From: Klebsormidium nitens
Lineage: Eukaryota; Streptophyta; Klebsormidiophyceae; Klebsormidiales; Klebsormidiaceae
Assembly: GCA_000708835.1 (NCBI GenBank)
Contig: DF237314.1
Span: forward strand, 27,927-91,926
Reading direction: 5' to 3'
Length of the DNA stretch: 64,000 bases
The notes beneath the pieces were generated by a model. The model worked only from the letters and a program-made list of their open reading frames with translations, searched no databases and had not been told where the DNA came from. Below are positions 46,701-58,700 of the stretch, piece after piece (the stretch's first letter is position 1; every line of letters begins with the position of its first letter). Both the position numbers and the translations under genes were made by a program.

Positions 46701-49700
46701 TCAAAAAGAGTTGGAGGAAAGATTCGCGCACAGTTTTAGATTTGGATTTTATTTTTTCGAAAGAAGCCTCGAAAACATCCTATACGCACCGTTCCCATGT
46801 TTCTAATCTGACCTTGACCCCCAGGTTGAGCTTCTTCTTTCCAAATCCAGATTTAGCGCTATCAACAAGCCGTGAACATAATCTGGATCCATACCCGTCT
46901 ACGGCCCTGGAGGAGTGACGGAGTAAAGGCAAATATTGCCTTAAGAATCGCACACGCGGCTGACCAACTCAGGTAGATTACTTAGCGCCAAGTCGTCTGT
47001 CAACGCACCGTGTTCATGTTTTCGATCCAGATGGCGTCAACGGGTCCGTCGAAGACGAGCCACTTCCGGTCCGGCGTGGTGTCGACGGACATCTGGCGGA
47101 ACACCTTGGCCAGCACGCCGTCCGTCCACTCGTGGCTCACCGGGTCGAACTGACCGTACAGCTGACCCATCGTTATTGACTTCGGGTTAACCACCTCGTA
47201 CCTGAAGGGACAGAGAGGATTGTATCAGCAACGACCCGTCTCGCGAAATAGATTGAGTTGGCAACGTCGAGCAAACACATGCCGTTTATTCACTTGGTGT
47301 AATTGGAAGAGGGATTGCTCCTTCGGTTCGAGTAATGAAAAAAAAATCAATTTAGTTGCGGACTTATAAACGAAGCCTTTGATTGCTTGCGGAGATTGCA
47401 TAACAAGTAGGCTGATGATCGACTCACAAGCGAAATGGCCAACGGTTCGAAATGATCAAAGTCGCATTCGTAGGAAATTTAACACCGGCTCCTTTCATTC
47501 ACCTTTTCCAACCTAAAAGCCTAATAATCTCTATTAAACCAAATCTCAAAACCCCTGGTCACATTCCCCGGTCGCCCACCTGGTCTTCTGCTCGTTCATG
47601 AGCCCCTTGGCGTGCAGGTCGGTAAGCGCCCCGGCCAAAATGCGGTACATGCTGGTCTTGGCGCCAAACGAGTGGCCCACGATCATCAGCCCGTGACGAA
47701 CCACGATCATCTCGTACAGCTCCAGCGTCTTGCGGAACAAGGCCTCCACCGGAATCAGGTCCAGGCGCTCCGCGTTCTCGCGGATCGCCTCGGTGATCGC
47801 CTGCCGGGCGAAGAAGAGGGTGGTTTAGGAAAGGGCGTCCAGCGGAAACAAAGGCCGGCGTTGCGATTTCTCGTGAATGGGATCGGTGAATTCGTAGCGG
47901 AGAAAAGAAAGGATGGGTTTAGTCGAAGGCCTCCACCGGAATCAGGTTCACGCGCTCCGCGTTCTCGGGGATCGCCTCTGTGATCGCCTACCGGGGGAAA
48001 GAGTGTAAAGAGGTTCCAGCAAAAACAAGTTCTCTGCTGGCAGCGTTTCCAATGATTGCATTGGTAATTGCCTACCGGGAAAGAGGAAGGTCTAGCTTTA
48101 AGAAGGAACTCCACCGGAATGAGGTCCAGGCGATCGGCGTTCTCACGGATCACCTCGGAGATTGCCAACCGGGGAAGAAGGAGGGTTGGTTTAGACGGTG
48201 AGTTGGGTTAGCAAAGGGCCTCTGGTCCAGGTGCTCCGCGTTATCGCGGATCGCCTCCGTGATTGCCAACCGGGGATGAGTATGAGGGCGTAAGAACCCA
48301 ATGAATCGAAGCACAAGCTTTCGAATGGACGAAGATAGTTTTCGGCTCGTCTAATTTGGTTTCAGCTGTTCCTTTCTTGCGCTGTCAGGTCGCACGTTTT
48401 GCTACTAAACCGCCTGAGAAGGACTATAGAAGCGGGTTCTTGCTTTTGAATCCATGACAGAAGGTCTGGAGAAATGCAAGATTCGACCAAGGTTCGGCCG
48501 GCCTACGAGCGGCGAATGCTATCTCCCCAAACTCATAGGAGAGTCCATCCGTCCTTCGAGTCATTCCGTCCGGGCTCAAGGGTGGCACCTACGCCCGGGC
48601 AAAAATTCCCCTCACCTCGTAGTCGGGCTTGGGAAGGGTGACTCCGGGGAAGAGATCCGCCATGATGCCCTCGAAGAGCGGAATGTCGTGGCTCAAGAAC
48701 TTGGGCAGATTCACATCGCGGATCGCGCGCAGCACCAGGACCGCCTCATCCTCGTCGCGGTAGCGCCGCTTCAGGTTGCCGGCCGCGCGCAGCACCGCGA
48801 TCACCGCGCGCATGCCTGCAGGGTTCGGAGATTAAATGGGTTAGGTATGGTTGATTGCGATTCGCCGAGAGTATTTCATGTTGTGGAGGAATAAAGGGGT
48901 TCCTTTGCTGACAAAGGTTTGTGAAAATTGAGACAAGATTTCTGAGACATACAATGTACCAATTGAGAATTCCCAACGGTGCGTGTGTGCCTCAAATATG
49001 TGCAATCAAATGATTGGAAATCCAGAAGCGAGTTCTGTTGTACCCACAAACAGCAACTTACTATGTTCATCATCGTTTCTCGCGCTACGGTTATGCTTCA
49101 GCTTAGATTTCTAGTGCCAGAGGGAAAATCCGATGCAGTGTTTCTCACCGTAGTCGTAGTGATCCTGCGACGAGAGCTGCTCGCTGCACAGCCGGTAGGT
49201 CGCGACCAGTTTGCGCGCCATGTCGCGCGCGCGCAGGTAGCCGTACGAGTACAGAATGATCTCGCTGCGGGAACGAAGAGCTATGCGTTACCACAAAGCC
49301 AGCAAGAAATGATCCTCTTTGGAATGCGACGCTACCTGAGTGTCACTTAGAAAGTACACACAAAATTTTGAGGAAGAAAGGAAGAGAAAGTTTTCTGTCG
49401 CATGTAGTAGATATTCTTTGCAAATATAACATTACAAAAGTCTGCGAAGCCTGACATACTTTGGAACCACTTGAATTCTTGCAGATGGGCCGCTTAAATG
49501 TGCATTTACCAGCATGGAATATGCCCGTGCCTTTGCCAATGGTCCAAGAAACGGACGAAGGCAATTCACAGCCAACCCGTTCCGCTCACCCGATCATTCC
49601 GTAGTTGGGCACCATCATGGCCACCGGACGGAAGAGCGCCTTGAGATTGTCGGGCAGCTCGCTCCGTCCAGCGTACCCGGGGTTCATGGTGATGAAAACG

Positions 49701-52700
49701 GAACACGTCGGAATGAGCGGAAGCTCCGTGCCCTCAAACATGAAGCTGGTCACCCCGGCCATGATGGCACGCTGGATCGTCAGGATCTGCTGGGCGACCA
49801 CGGACAGCACCTGCGCGGGCAAAAGGTCGCCGTTTGATCTGCAGTTACATTTAGGCGTTTCCGAGGGAGAGTGGAAAGAGACGATCTCTTTCTATGACGT
49901 GCTGAAGGAGCTCAGAAGGAGTGGGACCAGTCGTATTCAGGTATACTGCGTGTCACCTCAAGAAAGGTGGCAGAAATCCTATGCTTAATGACTCTTAGTC
50001 GTTAAGCGCTCCTCTATACTTCCGTACAGACGCATGCTTCCTTGACCAAGTAAGTTCGATTAATGGAGTAGAGTTGACTTAGACAATAGGTGTTTCAGGA
50101 CTTCAACGACACTTCGGAGGGCCATATGGGTGCCCGCTGCTGCACAAGCCCTTACTTCTCCATACCAGATCCTTGCGGGATTCAAAAAATCCTTGTATCT
50201 AGATCAGAACAGTTATCAACATTGCAGAGTCCCGTCTTTTTCCTCACCTCGAGGTCGATTCTGTTGAACTCGTCGAAGCAGGCCCAGGCGCCGCTGCTGG
50301 CGAGCCCCTTGAAGAACTTGCCCATGGCCAGATAGTCCAGCCCGTCGCTGCAATTGAACACCACGCACTGCATCGCCAGCGCCTGCGGAGCGCGCGGCCG
50401 CGAGCGCGGGTCAGCTCTCGAAGGATTTGAGCTTTAGGGTTTGAATTCTTTTAGGGCTTACGCTTTGGGGGTTCTGGGCTAGAATTCAGGGTCTGGGGTT
50501 CTGAGTGCGTTGCAAGAGGGAGAAACGACCGAGCAATGCGAAGAAGCGAATCCTGAGGAGTGCTCTAAAGGCGCCTCGAGGGAGGGAAGACGTAGTAAAT
50601 CTGGTCTGAGGGGGCGAGTTAGGACCCTTACAACATTCGAGACAGGTTGTTGTTGCTCAAGCGGTTTTATTTTACCGGTTACCATCATCAGAATCGAGGA
50701 AGGGACAACCGCATATGCACAGAGGCGAGACTTATGCGCCCACCTTCGCAAGGTCCTTGGTGGTTTCCGTCTTTCCGGTTCCGGCCGGGCCTTCCGGCGC
50801 TCCGCCCAGGTTGAGATGAAGAGCGCCCATGAGCGTACGGTAGCAACGGTCGGTAAGGGGGGTGATGACCAGCCGGCTGCTGTTACCCAGGTACTGCAAA
50901 ACAAAAAGAAAGCAGGTTAATGAAGCGAGCCTTACAGTAGAGGCAGAAAGGGAGTCTTGGACTTACTTTTCTTTGGTGTGGTGAAACCTGTTGAATTTAC
51001 AATTTCATTGCGGCTGCAAGGAAGCGCTCGGAAAAGCTCAATGACAAAACGTGAGAATTTATTTGATCAGGTGGGTGCACAAAGCAGGGAAACGGGTCGG
51101 CAAGTTGGGTCTGAATTTCCGTGGTGAGGCGGTCTTTGAAGCGATTCCGAGCACCTAACAAATGCACGAAATCACCCCAGATTTAACCCAAGAGATTGCA
51201 TTCTTAATCCCACTTTTGCCTCTGCCTTGTCCAACACATTCCAATCCTCTCCACCAGTAAATCACGCCTATAAGCACAACAACGCCCCAAAGAACCTGGG
51301 AGAACATCTGTGAACTCGTTTCTATTTCAAGCCGCCGCTGATAACCCCCTTATGTAGACCGCTCTCCAAACCCACCTCGTAACCGTAGTTCTTGGCGGCG
51401 TTGATCATCTTAACCACGACCGCGCCCTCCTCCATCTCGTAGCGCAGCTGGGAGAGCCACTCGAAGTCGTTCTCGCTGCCCACGCGCGCGTCGGCCATGG
51501 CGGCCACCACGTCGCGCGCGTGCACGTCGATCACCACCAGCGCGCCGATCGTGCTGCGCTCCATCGCGCCCAGCTCGCCGCGCACCTGCGCGCGCGGATT
51601 AGGATTTCAGCCCAGGTCGTAAACGTGAAAGGACCACCCTAGAATTGTTTCATATCTGCACTTAGATGGACGGGACGCCCCTCAAGCAACTTTGCGTAAG
51701 AATCTTGGAAAGAATGTGGTGTTGCAGCGAAGGCGAAGACGCTTCTGAATAGGTTTTTGCAAACATGCGGTCTGAAAGCGTTCAGAATATGCGGTGCAAA
51801 CTCGTCCTACGTAGAAAGAGCTTAAGATCTCCCTTTTCTGATTTCATGGTGTTTGTCAGGAGTAATGAGTAGGTCGTGAGTACCCGGAAACCGTGTTATA
51901 TGTCCATTACGAGCATCTTCGCACGCGCACTTTGCAACTTAAGAAACCAGAAGTTGGAGGTTTGTTCAGTCCTAGTTATTTCTCGCATAACTATGCCGAC
52001 AAAAACGGCGCGATCTTCAAGTTTCCCTCACCAGATTGACGACCTCGTTCAGCTGCGCGGTGCACTTCTCCTCGTACTGCTTGAGCCCCTGCGCGCCGCC
52101 CGTCCGAATCGCTTCGGACACCTCGCGCGTCCAGTGGATCTGGCTGCCGCACAGGACCACCATGCCCGGCCACTGCAGGATCCACTGGCCACGTGGCACC
52201 ACCGCATAGGCCGCTACCGCGTTGCGCACGCTCTCCTTCAGGCTCTGTAGTTGGAAGAGTGGATCAGTGAAGAATTCAGTCAACATTGTCGAGTCTTTCT
52301 GCTACGGATTTGGGAAAAAGTTTCCGGTGACGAATTTGGCGCGTGCAACGGCCGTAGGACTTGATACCCGACTTTCTGGGTCTCTTGACATTTATTCACA
52401 CAAAGATTCCAGACCGATACCAAAAGTAGGGACATCCTTATACCCCACAGAAACCCTGACGGCTCGAAGCCTTTGCATTATTACCATTTGGTTACTGGCA
52501 AGGAATGCAGCTTTTCTTTTCCGACGGCCGAATTCGTTTTTGTTTCCAGGAAGAAGTTGGATTTGAGGAGTAATTCCTGATTGCCCACCTCCTTCATCAT
52601 CTTCTCCACCTCGATGAGCCACTTCTCGACGTTGCCGCCCGCGGCCTTCGGGTTGGTCGTGCGCGTGAACGCGACGCGCTCCTTCTCCACGCTGAACATC

Positions 52701-55700
52701 GCCGCGATGTCCATGTTGTCCTGCAAACGACGCCAGCGTGACGTCAGCTTCGACGAGCAGCGGCGCGCGCTCTATACATCTCGAAAACATTCAGATCCGC
52801 CAAGGGAACGAAATCATGGCAGACAGAATGGCAGACAGAGAGGGAACTTTGAGGCACCCAAGTCCTTGAAGAAAAGCGGGATGTCAAACCTAAGCTTTTG
52901 ACTCAAAGATCGAAAAGCAGCACAACTTCGATCTTGTATATGGGCGTAAAAGTCTGCAGAAAGTAGAAGCTCCCACGTTGCACAACTTGTTTCGCAAAGT
53001 GCCACAAGCCCATCTTCGAAACTCACTCCATTCTTTTTATAAATCTGAAGCTCACAAACACAAGTCCTGAATTCATCACGGAGAAATTAAGCCAAAGCTT
53101 GTGTCTCCAAGTTCAAGCAACCGTCATAGCCACGCGCGCGCGCACCTTGAACTCGAGGCTGTGGATGCCCTCGAAGCACTTTTTGAGGAACGGCTGCACG
53201 CGCAGCGGGTCTTTGGTCTCGCTCAGAATCTCCAGCAGCTCGTCGTTGGAGAGGAAGAAGAAGCGCGGGAAGGCCAGCCGCTTGGTTTCCAGGTAGTAGT
53301 TGAGCCCCTTCTGGATGATGTCCAGCGACTCGTTGGCCTTGGTCAGGTCCGCCGCCATGTTGGGCACGTCCGTTGCCTGCAGAGCGCGCGCAAAAGGTTT
53401 GAGGTTTTAGAAGAGGGATCAGACCTACAGGATTTTGGCACGGCTTCAAGTTCGAAAGGTCGAAAGTTGGTGGCTTGTCCTTGATAAGCTACCACTGCGT
53501 ATGTATCCGCACTGGTTTGTCCACAAGATTGCTTCAAATGTACATATTGAGTCGTTTCTAGGTGCTTGGGCTTCCAAGCTTCCTGCTTGCACTTTCTGGC
53601 TGACTCAAGCGCATTCTGGAATCAATCACGTTTCCGTCCTATTATGCAGATTCTTCATTAAAACCTAGGGCGCAGCAAAAACTCAACTCACAGGATTAGA
53701 TTAGTCTATTACGATAATTCTTACAGTACCACCACCGTTCAATGTTTTGCAGGTCATTCAAGACCCGCGCGAGCACCTGCTGAATTCAACGCTGCGCAAT
53801 CCAAGCTGCGAATCCGTCAGCAACCGATCATTGACCCTCACCTCGAGGAAGGAGTTGCTGCGCGAGGCCTCTTCCATGATGCGCCGCCAGACTCCACAGC
53901 CCGCTGGAACAAGATTACCGTCACTTATGTCCTTCGCTGACGTCACGACAACCCACAAAGCATATAAAACAAACCCACAAAAACCCTAAACCCTCACCTC
54001 GAGGAATGAGTTGCTGCGCGAGGCTTCCTCCATGATGCGCCGCCAGACGCGGTCGACGTCGCGGAAGCGGTGGCCCTCCTCGGGCATCTGCTGCAGAATG
54101 TCCTCGCTGCCGAAAATGGGCTCCAGGTACAGCCACGTGGCCTGCACCTTGAGCCACGCGTCCAAAATCTCCTGCATGCCCAGCACCTGCAAAAGGGCGG
54201 CCACGTGGTCAAACCATATAAATCTTCCAAGACATTTGGCAGAACGCTGACAGAAATAATGAACGGACTTGAATGCCTTGTTGCGAGTTAAAAGGGTTTA
54301 TCTCGACTTAAATTGTGCCAGCGAGCGAATGCGACCATTCGACGTTCTTTGACGCATTCTACGTGGTCTCAAGAGCTAAGCTGTAAAGATACGCTTTCAC
54401 CTCGCTTCCGGTTTTGACTGCCTGATCTGACTTGGTAGAATCTTATTTTACCGTACTGAACACGTAGTCATGGGAACAAGAGCGCTTTTGAGCCGTTCAG
54501 CTGCTCTCAAGAAGGAAACAGCCGAGCAGAAAACCGAGGACCGGAGCAGAGCCAAGGCGCAAGGAATTACCAGATACGGTAATGGGAATCTGCTATTTGA
54601 TTACCGGACGACTTACCTTCCTCTCCCACTTGGTCATCCTGTCCGCGAACGGCTTTGCGTACGGCGATGCGGACATGGTCTGGACCTTGACCACGTGGTC
54701 GTCCAGCAACACCTGCGCCTCGTCGATCGGACCGCCCTTCAGGATGTACGTACCGGTCTCGCGGTACGGTGCCACCTGCAAGAATAAGGGGTTTAAGAGT
54801 TACTGATCTAGCCTTCTGGCCACCTTTCTTGTTGCAGCAACTCGGTCCGTTTGAGGGGTGGACTTATTGGTTTCGTGGTAAGGCGTCACCTGGCGGGGTT
54901 CCGCGTTCAAAGCTTATGAGAATGGGCCCGGCTGAGAAGGCTCCTCAAGTGAAATCAGACCACTCAGATTCTGAGGCCAATGGAGGATGAATGTGAAGAG
55001 CTTATCAGCTTCAATCTGAGTTGAGGTTCAGGATCGCAACGACTTGGGCAGTAAAGACCCCGCTTCGCCAGGTTCTAGTGAGAGCAAGGAGAGACATTAA
55101 GAGTAATTCCAAAAGCATCTTCCGACGATTGATAGTTTCACCAAAGAATGAAGCCACATCGCTCTGTCTTTTCCTTGATACCTACACAAAGCCCCAATGT
55201 TCCACCTACCTCCAGCTTGAGGGGCTCCCACTCGGAGAGCATCTTGTCGAGGCTCTTCTCCAGTGAGAACTCCTTGCTGGCCGCCTCGCTCGTCTCCTCC
55301 AACTTCGCCATGTGGTCGTCCACCTGGCAGCCACGTGTCGCAGCGTGAGCAGATATTGACATCGGGACGTCGAAAGTCTTTGTTTTGAGTGGGCATGTAA
55401 GACGGACTTCAGGCTCTCTTAAACAGCTTTGCCGTCCGAAGATACAAAGGCTGAGACTCGAGCAGTTTTCAAAGAGTCCAGAGGGGTCCTGAACGGCGCC
55501 CCTGCGAAATATGCTCTTGTTCATGCTAGTAATGCTGCGTTATCTTTTTCTGCTATCCTTGAGCATTGGTTGCTTAGCGGAAGTCCTCAATCTGGATTCA
55601 AATTTCTTACTGCTTCATTGTACTGGGCGGACTCCCATAATCTTGACGGAGGGTGGTAAATACGAGGTCTGATTCAAGCACGAATCCGATAGCGCGACTC

Positions 55701-58700
55701 GCTCAGCCTGCCCTTGCACCAGATCAACCTATGAGCTGCCTAAACCTCGGTGACCTGACCAGTCGACTCAACTGTCGTAACAGACATTGCACTTTGGAGG
55801 CATTTTACTGAAGACAGGCGGCCAGGAGAAGGGTGGAATTACTTGGTCGTTAGAGCGGGTGCGGGGCGCGTGATTCTTTCGGTTGGGTTCTATTTTAGCG
55901 CCCTGACAACTCGTTTCTCAAGTCAATTGGTCCTAAAGTGGAGAGTGGATCTACCAGCGTGTCCGTCCGCTCACCTTGAGCCTGAGCAGCTGCCTGAACG
56001 TGGTGCCATCCTCGCCCTTGATCTCGAATCCGACGGCCTCCGAGATCTGCGCCCAGTGGCGCGGCCGCAGCCCGCGGTTGCAGAGGCACTGGAAGAGCGG
56101 CAGCAGCAGCTTGAACTTGTCCAGCTGCGCCTTCACCGCGCCGGCGACCCGCGCGGGCTCCGCCAGGTCGGGCGCGTCGCCCAGCTGCTTCACCAGCTTA
56201 TATACTGTGCGCCACATGGTTTGCACCTGGGAGAAGGGAGAGATTGGAAATGCAAGTTAAAGAGGGTTTAAGGTTTGGTGTCTTGATGGCCCGGAGGAAT
56301 GGGTCCTAAGACTACGACGATAGGATGATAGTTTGATCGTCCGGACTGTCCGGCGTCGAAACACAGCCCCTCCAGTGGTTTTACAGAACGATGGCCCTGG
56401 ACGTTTGGCAAGGCTCTCCTTCAAAATTGTGAACGGCAAAATTGACGCCATGTCGCGTTGGAGCTCCTAGTGACATGGATTCTCCCGTACTTTCGATCAC
56501 CGGCTGAGAACAAAACTCTCTCAAGCTACTCACTTTTTCCCAGCGTCCCACGAAGCCGCACGTGCTCTGGAATTCCCCATCGCTGTTTCCAGAAGTCGGA
56601 AACTTGCATCCACATCCGAGAAACGATACAAGATTTGAATGCAACAAGTCTGAGTCCCACCTCGTTGAAGCGTCTCTTCCCTCCGGTCAAGCTTCATGAA
56701 CGGCGAGTTCATTCCCTTCTGATCGACGAAAGAGCTTGAAACGTAGGGAGCAGTCTTCTACTGACCTCGTTTTCGACCGTCTCCGAATTCAGCGTCATGA
56801 ACGGCGGGTTCATCCACTCCGATTCGACGAGAACACTCGAAGAGAAAAAGCAGTCTTTCACTCACGTCGCTGTCGATCATTTGGGGTCCAGCGTCACATT
56901 ATGAACGGCAATGTCAGCGACGCCTACTCGACGAGAAAACTCCCGTTCGGAAATAGAAGTCGAACAGAAAGCGGAGCAGTCTCAAACTCACGTCGTTGTC
57001 GATCTTCTCCGATTACAGCATAATGAACGGGCGGTTTCATCCACTTCTGTTCAACAACGAAAGAACTCCTGTTCGACAGAGAATTTCGAACAGAAAACGA
57101 AGCAGTCTCAGACTCACGTCATTGTCGATCTTCTCCGGGTCCAGCGTCATGAACGGCGAGTTCATCCACTCTTGTTCACTAGTCTTGAAGCCGGCGGCTG
57201 TGCCCCACAATTTCAGATACGGATCCAGTCCGTCTTTCATGTGGGCGATTTGCGCAAACTTGGTGACTGGCAGGCTGAACAGCGTTTCCTCCGCGTTGAT
57301 CGCCTCCGCGGTGTCGCGCGCGCGCGCGAGCTCGTCGTCGAGCGCGCGCGCGGCCTCCGCATACTGATCCGTGCGCTCGACCTCGCCGTACTTGTCGAAC
57401 GCGCGCACGCGGTCGTTGAGCCTGGGCCCCAATTTAAAAAAAGAGCGTCAGCGATCCGAAGAAAGATTGTCAAGGTGCTATCAGGCTGAGATTCCAAGTG
57501 GTAGTAGTTCCTGATAGTTGCTGCCTTGCCAAGACTTTCACGACAGCTCTTCTGGTGCACCCACTAGATGGGTAGATTGACCTGTAAGAACCTTAAACTT
57601 AGCGCGGGCGGCACTTTACGAAGAGAGGATTGCCTAGCAGAATTCAGAGGGGATAATAAGTTCGAGAGTGAAAAACTTCTGCTTTATGTTACATAAGTAA
57701 GAGAAGCTTGATAGAACGAGGATCGCAGTAAGCCACTCCAGCGCGCGCGCTCACTTTGCCAGCAGCTCCAAGAAGTCCGCGCGCCGCGCCTTGAGCGCGT
57801 TCTCAAAGTGCTCGTGCTCCTCCTCGATCTTTGCCACGTGGATCTCCAGTACGGCCACCAGCTTTTTCGGCCACTCGCGCGCGCCCATCATGAGGCGGAA
57901 GTCCTCCTCGGGGACGTCATACTCGTAGGAGTCCAAGAACTGCGCGCGCGCGGCGCTGTCCGCGAGCGCCTTCTCGAGCGCGGCCATCTCACCCGGGCAG
58001 GAGCCGACGTACCTGTCAATGGTCCGGATTTGTGTCACGAATACAAAAATAAAAGAGGGGGGAAGATGAGGAAGTAACTCCAGTCACTACTATTTACACA
58101 CTCTTGCCGGTACGCTCTGCTTGAGTTGAGCAACTCAGGTACAAGCAAGATTTCTGAAGGCAGTTCACTGTACAAGCTGCGACAGCTGTCCTCGACGTAG
58201 TAAAAATACAGGAAGCGCTTGTTATCAACATTCGATCGCTGGACTCGCGTGCGTGATCTCACAGCCATTGAAGCATCCGACAAATTTTCGACGTTAATAT
58301 ACGCAATCAGGGTAATGATTACAACCTCAGCCCTCACCACTTGTCCAAATAAAGCATCTCCACCGTCCTCCCAAAATTTTGCTGGCGATTCAACGAATTC
58401 TAAACCGTCGGTCGTCCTAAACGACCTGCGGCCGCGCGCGCTCACTTTCGCAGGCGAACGACGTCCTCGGAGTTGTTGGGCAGCTTAGACACTTCCGCCG
58501 CGATGCGGTCGTACCGCTCCACCACATCCTCGTGCTGCTCGCGCATCGCCACCAGCACCTGCGCGCGCGCAACGTGTGTTCAAAGGACTCACCCACCGGA
58601 AAAAAGCATCTGTACTCATCCATTGACGAGTTTCCTGCATTATTTTCGTTCGTTCCCTTTTTGGCTGGTGATGTGAGCGTGCTTTAGGCATCAGAATTAA

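Larger units (their letters stand above)
51376..56226 (-). other. Dynein linker (exons 8-15, residues about 949-1448)
   Basis: The linker is the swinging lever of the motor. Hallmarks are read directly: [20 protein letters not shown] in exon 11, [20 protein letters not shown] and [16 protein letters not shown] in exon 12, [11 protein letters not shown] in exon 13, and [18 protein letters not shown] in exon 14. All eight exons keep frame, seven of them with phase-0 junctions. Confidence 0.9.
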
